This document shows, piece after piece, positions 33,490-38,933 of a stretch of 38,933 bases of DNA. The notes beneath the pieces were generated by a model. It ran no database searches and was not told the DNA's origin. It saw nothing but the letters and a program-made list of their open reading frames with translations. A program made the translations under genes and the position numbers. How positions within the stretch are numbered: position 1 is the first letter of the stretch; every line of letters starts with the position of its first letter. This DNA is from BS150m-G50 sp964501185 [NCBI: uncultured Bacteroidia bacterium] (GTDB lineage: Bacteria > CAIWAD01 > BS150m-G50): the NCBI GenBank assembly GCA_964501185.1, contig CAZCRT010000017.1:27588-66520 (forward strand), written 5' to 3'.

Positions 33490-34842
33490 TTAATGACTTC
33501 GAATGCCCAGCTCCTTGAGCTTGCGGGATAGATTTGGTTGTTGCAGACCCAGTTCCCGGGCAACACGGCTGATGTTGCCATCGAATTTATCCAGTTGCAA
33601 CTCGAGGTAATAAACTTCGAAACGACGTCGTGCTTCAGTGTAGGACATGGTACTCTGCAGCGAATTCGGGATAGCTGGTTTTACACCACCGGTCAATTGT
33701 GAAGCGAGCAGACTGGTTGAGACCTTACCGTCAGCCGCCAGGATAAAAAGCCTCTCCACCAGGTTACGCAGTTCACGTACATTCCCCGGGAACGGATGCT
33801 GCCGCATCAGTTCGCTGGCTTCCGGAGAGAATTCCAGTGGTGTGGTTTGCATCTCCCGTGAGAAGTAACCGTTATACCAGCGAATCAATGCGTCTATGTC
33901 CTCCCGGCGTTCCCGTAACGGCGGTACGACAAGTGGGAAAACATTGAGGCGATAGAACAGATCCTCCCGAAACTCACCCCTGGCAATCATCTCCTCAAGA
34001 TTTTTGTTGGTAGCAGCTAAAACTCTGACATCAACCTCTATCGGTTTGTTACCACCGACACGTTCGAAGACACCCTCCTGAAGAACCCGTAAAACTTTTG
34101 CCTGTGCGGTCAGGTTCATATCACCGATCTCATCGAGAAAAAGTGTGCCACCCTGCGCAGCCTCGATTTTACCGGCCTTCCGTGCACCTGCTCCAGTGAA
34201 AGCTCCTTTTTCGTATCCAAAAAGTTCACTTTCTACCAGCTCGTTAGGTATCGCGGCGGAGTTGAAGCGAATGAAGGGGTGATCATGACGAGGACTGCGA
34301 TGATGAATTGCGAATGCCACCAGCTCCTTGCCTGTACCGCTCTCCCCACGAATGAGGACTTTTGTATCGGTCTGGCTGACCCTTGTCAGAGTTGTCTGCA
34401 GCTCCTGAAATGATGCTGATTCACCAATCATACGATAGCGATCCTGTTGATCTTCAACCTGCTGGTTGTTGCGTCGGTTCAGCCGTAGTCGCTCTGAGAT
34501 ATTCCTGGCCGAGATGCTTATCCGTGAAAGTGTCAGTGGTTTTTCCAGAAAGTCCACAGCACCGGTTCTGACTGCCTGTACTGCAGTGCGGATATCACTG
34601 TGACCTGAGATCATAATCACCGCAGTAGTGGTGTGCTGCTGCTGAACACGCTTAAGAACCTCAAGACCGTCGATACCCGGTAGCTTTACATCCAGAAAGA
34701 GCAGGTCGCAGGGCTCCTGTTGCAGCAGTTCCAGCCCCTCTTCGCCACTGGCAGCCGTTACCACTTCATAGTTCTCATCCTCGAGGATACCCTGCAGTGT
34801 GTGACGAATATTTTTCTCATCGTCAATAATCATAATTCTCAT
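33490..34842 (-). CDS. NtrX/NtrC-type sigma-54-dependent response regulator
   Basis: A 450-residue activator of sigma-54 promoters. The receiver has Asp7, Asp8, phospho-acceptor Asp51 in LFLDVKLPGIDGL and Lys101 in EKPL. The AAA+ domain has Walker A GESGTGKE (166-173), the sigma-54-contacting GAFTGA loop (213-218), FLDEIGD, and an arginine-finger region (FREDLFYRLNVFPL). A Fis-type helix-turn-helix closes the protein (GNISRVARELGLQQPNLSRK). The start is shared with the end of the kinase gene by a 4-base overlap. The C-terminal LQQPNLSRKLKELGI resembles NtrX more than NtrC. The target genes are unknown. Confidence 0.93.
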   Translation of the reverse strand: MRIMIIDDEKNIRHTLQGILEDENYEVVTAASGEEGLELLQQEPCDLLFLDVKLPGIDGLEVLKRVQQQHTTTAVIMISGHSDIRTAVQAVRTGAVDFLEKPLTLSRISISARNISERLRLNRRNNQQVEDQQDRYRMIGESASFQELQTTLTRVSQTDTKVLIRGESGTGKELVAFAIHHRSPRHDHPFIRFNSAAIPNELVESELFGYEKGAFTGAGARKAGKIEAAQGGTLFLDEIGDMNLTAQAKVLRVLQEGVFERVGGNKPIEVDVRVLAATNKNLEEMIARGEFREDLFYRLNVFPLVVPPLRERREDIDALIRWYNGYFSREMQTTPLEFSPEASELMRQHPFPGNVRELRNLVERLFILAADGKVSTSLLASQLTGGVKPAIPNSLQSTMSYTEARRRFEVYYLELQLDKFDGNISRVARELGLQQPNLSRKLKELGIRSH

Positions 34843-36065
34843 TGCTCATTCTCCAGCTTTACCGGGTCTGAAGTAGCGGTCACGCCTGTCTGAACCCTGA
34901 TAGAAAAAGTTGCACCTTCACCAGGTGGACTGGTAGCGGTGATTTCTCCATTATGCATCTGTATTATGCGTCGAACTACTGCCAGCCCCAGCCCGGTTCC
35001 ATGTTGACGTCTGGTGAAGTAAGGGCTGAATACCTTCTCCAGAAATTCAGGATCAATACCTGGTCCTGAGTCAGCAATCTGTATCTGATAGATATCTGCT
35101 TCATGCTGACCGGTAATTGTGATACAGGCTTTCTGTTCTGAAATCTGGATAGCATTTTCCAGCAGGTTTGCAAAGACTTCCCGCCACTGTACGCGATCAC
35201 CATTAAACTGCTTGAAGTCACCGGTGAATGCCAGACTGATATCAGCCCGATCACTGCATGAACGGATTACATCTCTCAACAGTTCTTCCAGATCAAAAAC
35301 CTCAAACTGTGGCAGAGGCATGTGGGCAAAGTCACGGAAACGATCCACAAGTTGCTTCAGGCTTTCAACCTCTTCCTGTATCACACAGATCGAATCATTG
35401 AAAATCTGGTCAAAGGGTGTATCACGTTTTTCATATTGCAGTTCAAGACGCTCCGCTGCCAGGCGGATAGGCGTTAACGGATTCTTAATTTCATGCGCCA
35501 TGATACGTGCAAGTTCCCGCCAGAGCGTATCACGTTCAATCTGTACCAGACGGCGGTGTGTTTCCATCAGGTCCCGGGTCATCTGGTTGAACGAGACAAC
35601 CAGATCGTTGATCTGTGATACCCGGGTTTCCGGTACAACGACATCGAAATTTCCCTTTGCCAGTTCACGGGTTCCTTCCTGAAGCCGTCGTAATGGCCTT
35701 AAGATCAGGCTGCTGGAGAAGATGAAAATAGCCAGTACGACCAGTAAGAGGAAAACGAAAATAAATGTGGAATAGAGTGACATATCATCGACGAAAAATG
35801 ATCCGGTCAGATTAATCTGCTCAATATCACGCAGGATTGTTCTGACAGAATCACGAAAGACCTCCTGCTGCTCCTGCGGCAGTATCTGTTTAACATCATG
35901 ATAAAGTGTGGTGACCGATTCCTTGAGTTGATCTGTGTGCAGTTCTTCCTGAAAACTGTGGAAACTGTAGATGAAAAAACTGCGGATGAACAGCAGTGCA
36001 ATTGCCATGAGTACCAGGACTAACAGTAGAATCTGAATCCGTAGTGAAGGCAGACGGTACTTCAT
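34839..36065 (-). CDS. NtrY-like membrane sensor histidine kinase
   Basis: A 408-residue kinase. The first transmembrane helix is at about 10-32. A periplasmic segment of about 65 residues (33-97) follows, then a second helix (98-122), a HAMP linker (about 122-172), and the kinase core with His191 in IMAHEIKNPLTPIRLAAERL. The ATPase boxes are FANLLENAIQ (N), DSGPGID (G1), FSPYFTRRQHGTGLGLAVV (F/G2) and GEGATFSI. NtrY in Proteobacteria has a longer sensor region and a PAS domain; both are missing here, so sensing must use the short periplasmic loop or HAMP. It overlaps the regulator downstream and the DUF4390-like gene upstream by four bases each. Confidence 0.92.
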   Translation of the reverse strand: MKYRLPSLRIQILLLVLVLMAIALLFIRSFFIYSFHSFQEELHTDQLKESVTTLYHDVKQILPQEQQEVFRDSVRTILRDIEQINLTGSFFVDDMSLYSTFIFVFLLLVVLAIFIFSSSLILRPLRRLQEGTRELAKGNFDVVVPETRVSQINDLVVSFNQMTRDLMETHRRLVQIERDTLWRELARIMAHEIKNPLTPIRLAAERLELQYEKRDTPFDQIFNDSICVIQEEVESLKQLVDRFRDFAHMPLPQFEVFDLEELLRDVIRSCSDRADISLAFTGDFKQFNGDRVQWREVFANLLENAIQISEQKACITITGQHEADIYQIQIADSGPGIDPEFLEKVFSPYFTRRQHGTGLGLAVVRRIIQMHNGEITATSPPGEGATFSIRVQTGVTATSDPVKLENEQ

Positions 36066-36634
36066 AAGAGGAAATCCAAGCGCTTGAAACGGGGAGATTC
36101 AAGTTGGGGGCTCGTGCCTTTCCAGAAGCGCATCATTTCCGGATTCTTCACCAGCCCCGGCAGGTCGATATTTTCCAGCCGTGCGGTGAGACGGAAAAAG
36201 AAGGTTGTATCCCCCTGCATTTCCTCCAGGTCGAGCAGATGAAAGGAATGAAGTGATCCGGCAAAACGGCGCATCTCATCACGACGGTTGGTCTGATAGG
36301 CAAGTTCCAGTTCACTGCAATCCACATGATAAGTCTGATCGATAAGATCCATGGTGATTGCGTGGTTGAAAGAATACTCATGGCGTGGAGTGGGATCGGT
36401 TGCCTGATAGAGATCGAGATCGAACTGAATCGTAAGGGTCTGACCCGATTCAAGTATACGGTTCATATCTTCTGACAACCAGTCGGACAGCCCTACAGTG
36501 AGAGTTATCCAGTTGTCTTCGAGGCTTAAAGCTGGATTAGTGAAAAGGACATCCGTGGTGGATTCCGGTGAGACAAAAACCGACCCTACCGCAATCACCC
36601 AGGCTGCCATTGTCTGGGATATGGTTTCAAACAT
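36062..36634 (-). CDS. DUF4390-like protein upstream of the NtrYX-type pair
   Basis: A 190-residue protein, possibly exported: residues 10-25 are hydrophobic (MAAWVIAVGSVFVSP), a weak signal peptide. The rest alternates beta strands, with NWITLTVGLSDWLSEDMNRI, ESGQTLTIQFDLDLYQ and FFFRLTARLENIDLPGL. This is the layout of DUF4390, which in Betaproteobacteria also lies directly before NtrY/NtrX-type genes; position and overlap (four bases with the kinase) support the assignment more than sequence does. A periplasmic partner of the sensor is a reasonable guess. ATG 36634 is chosen over the TTG three bases earlier. Confidence 0.6.
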   Translation of the reverse strand: MFETISQTMAAWVIAVGSVFVSPESTTDVLFTNPALSLEDNWITLTVGLSDWLSEDMNRILESGQTLTIQFDLDLYQATDPTPRHEYSFNHAITMDLIDQTYHVDCSELELAYQTNRRDEMRRFAGSLHSFHLLDLEEMQGDTTFFFRLTARLENIDLPGLVKNPEMMRFWKGTSPQLESPRFKRLDFLL

Positions 36635-36960
36635 CAACTACCCGGTTGGTGTAAAGGTATGCTAGCAGCTCACGTTATAAGTATTGCCATGAATAAATGA
36701 CCGATAAAAAAACGCTCCAGGAAATACTGAAGCGACCAGCGACAGTATCTACTTGTTCTCGTGCGATTTCTGTCTGGTCGAAGCTACAGGCCGATACTTC
36801 AATTGACATTTCAAAAGGACATCTTGTCTGAAGCGTTGCCTGCAGTAACGATAAAGAGCATCGGTACTTATGATATACAAAGGGTCTTTTGGAAGCAAAG
36901 GTAAACGGTGGAGACCACCAGCGGGCTGTCTCCACCGTTTCACCCTGTTAAATCCGTGCT
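36635..36960. other. 326-base gap upstream of the NtrYX-type operon
   Basis: Contains the strong hairpin at 36903-36940 and, to the left, A+T-rich sequence that should hold the promoter of the minus-strand operon starting at 36634. Two overlapping minus-strand frames here (36675-36943) have no ribosome site of note and cross the terminator hairpin, so I do not call them genes. Confidence 0.45.
36903..36940 (-). terminator. Hairpin terminator of the PDZ/beta-barrel gene
   Basis: A perfect 13-bp inverted repeat, AAACGGTGGAGAC and GTCTCCACCGTTT, with a 12-base loop, starts 20 bases after the stop at 36961. On the minus strand the stem ends in TTT and is followed by ACCTTTGC, so the T tract is interrupted, but the stem is strong. 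Confidence 0.75.
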
Positions 36961-38208
36961 TTAGAATCCGAACCAGGGACCAATGGTAATGGTATAGCCA
37001 TCGAGAGAGGTTTCCGGTGAACCAGCAACCTCAAAATTGTCTTCAACTATCTCGTTGTCCCAGCCTTTGTTCCAGGAATAGCTGAAGAGATAGCCACCCT
37101 CAACCTGGATACCCAGCCAGTCGGTGAAACGCCATAGTATTGTCGCTTTCGGCTGGAAGAGAATATAGTCTTTATGCAGTTTAAGGTGACTGTTGTAGGA
37201 GTTATCCAGGGCCTCGTCAAACTCGCCCCAGGTCAGGCTACCATGAGTCTGGTCGATTTCAATCGTTGTACCACCCCAACCCAGCATGAATCCGACAGAT
37301 GGGGTGATCTTATTGAAAAGCGGAAAGCGCTTGTCCAGCGTCACACCGCCATAACCGAATGAGTAACGCATGCGGCGTATCACATTGATATCGTTATCTG
37401 GACCTACAGCTGCATTGATGGAACGGTCAAATGAATAACCGGCACCCATGCCACCCAGCATCCAGCCATTACCGATATTGCCTTTTCCACCACCACCGTT
37501 GAGCAGGATACCTTCTTCACGAAGTGTTTCAAATCCCAGACCGTCCAGAACCTGATTGACATCTGCGAAGTCAGGTGTGTACCAGACCGGATACCAGCTA
37601 CCACCACCGGTTCCGACACCGGGACGCTTTTTCATTTTCACAGGTTCCACATCTTCGATGTCCACAATCTCTTCGATCGGTGTAACATCACCAGAGGCAG
37701 TCTGAAGTATCAGAACAGTGGTTGCCTCTTCGCCATAGCGGAAGTACTTCACAGGTACACTCTCACCGACAGCATGACTCTGTATGAGTGAAACCAGATG
37801 CTCTTCGTGACGGACAGGGGTACCACCGAATTCGACCACGATATCGTCATCAATAAGCCCTGCTTTTCGGGCAGCACCATCACCGGTGGTTCCGGTAATA
37901 AGTACACCGTGGCAGTAGGGGTAGTGCATTTCCCAGGCGCGTTTGAATGTCATATCGGAGAGGTAAACACCCATTTTGGGAGCGCGGGAATCCTTGCTTC
38001 GCAATCCGAGCATGATATTTATTTCAGGATCTGAGGCAAGCTCTGTTTCAAGCTCCTGCATGGCGGCTTCCAGTTCGATGGAAACTTCCTCAAGCGCCTG
38101 TTCGATTTCCATGCTGATCTCACTCGACTCGCCAGCGCTGCTCTCTTTACTGGATGCAAGCATTGCAACCAGTAATCCAAGTACTACAAATCCAATTGAC
38201 TTCTTCAT
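36961..38208 (-). CDS. Exported protein with coiled coil, PDZ domain and C-terminal beta-barrel
   Basis: A 415-residue exported protein. ATG 38208 (MKKSIGFVVLGLLVAML) is chosen over an earlier in-frame ATG at 38262 because AGGAG is four bases ahead and the signal peptide starts there. After cleavage comes an acidic coiled coil (about 28-60; EIEQALEEVSIELEAAMQEL), then a PDZ domain (about 75-175: MGVYLSDMTFKRAWE; GVLITGTTGDGAARKAGLID; VVEFGGTPVRHEEHLVSLI). The remainder is Gly/Trp/Tyr-rich amphipathic strands ending GPWFGF, a terminal Phe consistent with an outer-membrane barrel. No protease triad is present, so it is not DegP-like. It lies 74 bases downstream of the DUF2807 gene and is probably cotranscribed with it. 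Confidence 0.75.
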   Translation of the reverse strand: MKKSIGFVVLGLLVAMLASSKESSAGESSEISMEIEQALEEVSIELEAAMQELETELASDPEINIMLGLRSKDSRAPKMGVYLSDMTFKRAWEMHYPYCHGVLITGTTGDGAARKAGLIDDDIVVEFGGTPVRHEEHLVSLIQSHAVGESVPVKYFRYGEEATTVLILQTASGDVTPIEEIVDIEDVEPVKMKKRPGVGTGGGSWYPVWYTPDFADVNQVLDGLGFETLREEGILLNGGGGKGNIGNGWMLGGMGAGYSFDRSINAAVGPDNDINVIRRMRYSFGYGGVTLDKRFPLFNKITPSVGFMLGWGGTTIEIDQTHGSLTWGEFDEALDNSYNSHLKLHKDYILFQPKATILWRFTDWLGIQVEGGYLFSYSWNKGWDNEIVEDNFEVAGSPETSLDGYTITIGPWFGF

Positions 38209-38282
38209 AGTTCTCCTCATTTCAGTTGATAACATTCTGTAATGCAATTCATGGTTCTTCAATTATTCAATTAATCGTATGC

Positions 38283-38933
38283 TTATTGGTCCGTACCAGG
38301 CTTCGGACGACGGATGATTTCACCAGCTCCTGAAACATGGGTTCTCTGTTCGGGAGGATTGCCGAAGTAGATGATATCCCCGACACCGCTTACTCTGGCG
38401 TCAAGTGTGTGAAGCGGATAGACAACTGCGTCCCCGACACCACTTACATTTACATCGACCCGGTTGGCTGTAAGGTTACCGGCATCCAGATCACCGACAC
38501 CACTGACAACCGCATCAAGCTTACCCGTGTCTCCAACCAGCTGTAAATCTCCGACTCCGGAAATGGCTACTTCCAGGTAGTCTGCCTGTCCGGTGAACTC
38601 CATATCCCCGACACCACTCAATTGCAGCTCCAGGATATCACATTCGAGATTTATTGCAGACAGATCTGCCGCACCACTCAGCATGATACCGCTTACAATC
38701 GGAATGCAGATCTCAATCATCAATCCCAGTTCAGGGGCGATGTCTCGCTTGTTGCTGATTATCAGGACACCCTGTTTCAGTTCAAAATCTATCAGTGGCA
38801 GGAGGTTCTCATCACCATGGATGACTATTGATGTGGATGGACACTGTCTGATAACTGCGTCAACAGTTCCCCCGAGCTGTACCTGCTCAAACTGTCCTAT
38901 TTCTACCAGCCGCTCTCCGGGAATACCATTTCC
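38283..38933 (-). CDS. DUF2807 (GIN-domain) protein, N terminus beyond the window
   Basis: The frame stays open to the window edge, giving 216 residues of the C-terminal part; the start is not visible. The protein is a right-handed-helix-type repeat with ISGVGD-like turns about every 18-21 residues: LSGVGDMEF, ISGVGDLQL, VSGVGDLDA, VSGVGDAVV, VSGVGDIIY and VSGAGEIIR. This is the hallmark of the DUF2807/GIN domain, known from Bacteroidota surface proteins and called a putative adhesin head. The end is KPGTDQ, with no sorting signal. The nearby PDZ/barrel gene follows on the same strand. Confidence 0.85.
   Translation of the reverse strand, partial: GNGIPGERLVEIGQFEQVQLGGTVDAVIRQCPSTSIVIHGDENLLPLIDFELKQGVLIISNKRDIAPELGLMIEICIPIVSGIMLSGAADLSAINLECDILELQLSGVGDMEFTGQADYLEVAISGVGDLQLVGDTGKLDAVVSGVGDLDAGNLTANRVDVNVSGVGDAVVYPLHTLDARVSGVGDIIYFGNPPEQRTHVSGAGEIIRRPKPGTDQ

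Noticed and set aside
36675-36943. Two overlapping minus-strand open frames of 64 and 86 codons in the gap before the NtrYX-type operon
   Set aside because: They cross the strong terminator hairpin at 36903-36940, have no clear ribosome site and show no family-like composition.
1-38933. CRISPR arrays, tRNA or rRNA genes, complete insertion sequences
   Set aside because: Reading the intergenic spaces gave no regularly spaced direct repeats, cloverleaf-like sequence, rRNA-like stretch or transposase gene.

Overview
The window looks like chromosomal DNA from a Gram-negative bacterium of the FCB (Fibrobacterota-Chlorobiota-Bacteroidota) superphylum, probably one of its uncultured candidate phyla; I cannot name the phylum from sequence alone. 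The main clues are large secreted proteins ending in the type IX secretion (T9SS)-type tail with a NYPNPFNP motif, a PorU-like C25 peptidase, several outer-membrane barrel proteins, and a Big_5 lipoprotein of the kind common in Bacteroidota relatives. Base composition is near 50% G+C, apart from one A+T-richer gene at 30.9-31.5 kb. I saw no rRNA, tRNA, CRISPR array or complete transposon.

Left part, 0-7.7 kb: an indolepyruvate:ferredoxin oxidoreductase alpha subunit lies on the minus strand, with the first two codons of a following gene (probably iorB) at the edge. Divergent from it is a tight plus-strand operon: an AmgK-type sugar kinase, a MurG fused to an alpha-helical repeat domain, MraY, a MurU-like nucleotidyltransferase and a membrane-anchored endonuclease/exonuclease/phosphatase-family protein. 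Lipid I and lipid II synthases thus sit beside what look like the two enzymes that salvage cell-wall sugars to UDP-MurNAc.

7.8-18.4 kb: a PorU-like protein (the T9SS sortase that joins cargo to surface glycolipid) is followed by a sugar-nucleotide operon: RmlA-like nucleotidyltransferase, UDP-glucose dehydrogenase, UDP-xylose synthase, a Big_5 lipoprotein, mannose-1-phosphate guanylyltransferase, a small conserved-looking protein and a Crp/Fnr regulator. Together these could supply UDP-GlcA, UDP-Xyl and GDP-Man for surface glycan, possibly the anchor used by PorU; that link is inference.

18.6-30.6 kb: two T9SS cargo proteins (a 1225-residue adhesin-like protein and a C1A papain-type protease), a cytoplasmic PAS/GAF histidine kinase with its single-domain response regulator, and a PDZ protein carrying about twelve copies of a Gly-Asn-Asp repeat.

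30.9-38.9 kb, all minus strand: an A+T-rich DUF3293-like gene that may be foreign, an outer-membrane barrel, an orphan beta-class DNA methyltransferase, an NtrY/NtrX-type two-component pair preceded by a DUF4390-like gene, a PDZ/beta-barrel protein and an edge-truncated DUF2807 protein.

The strongest leads are the salvage-plus-lipid-II operon with its fused MurG, the Gly-Asn-Asp repeat protein, and the PorU/sugar-nucleotide neighbourhood. None of these can be proven novel without database searches.
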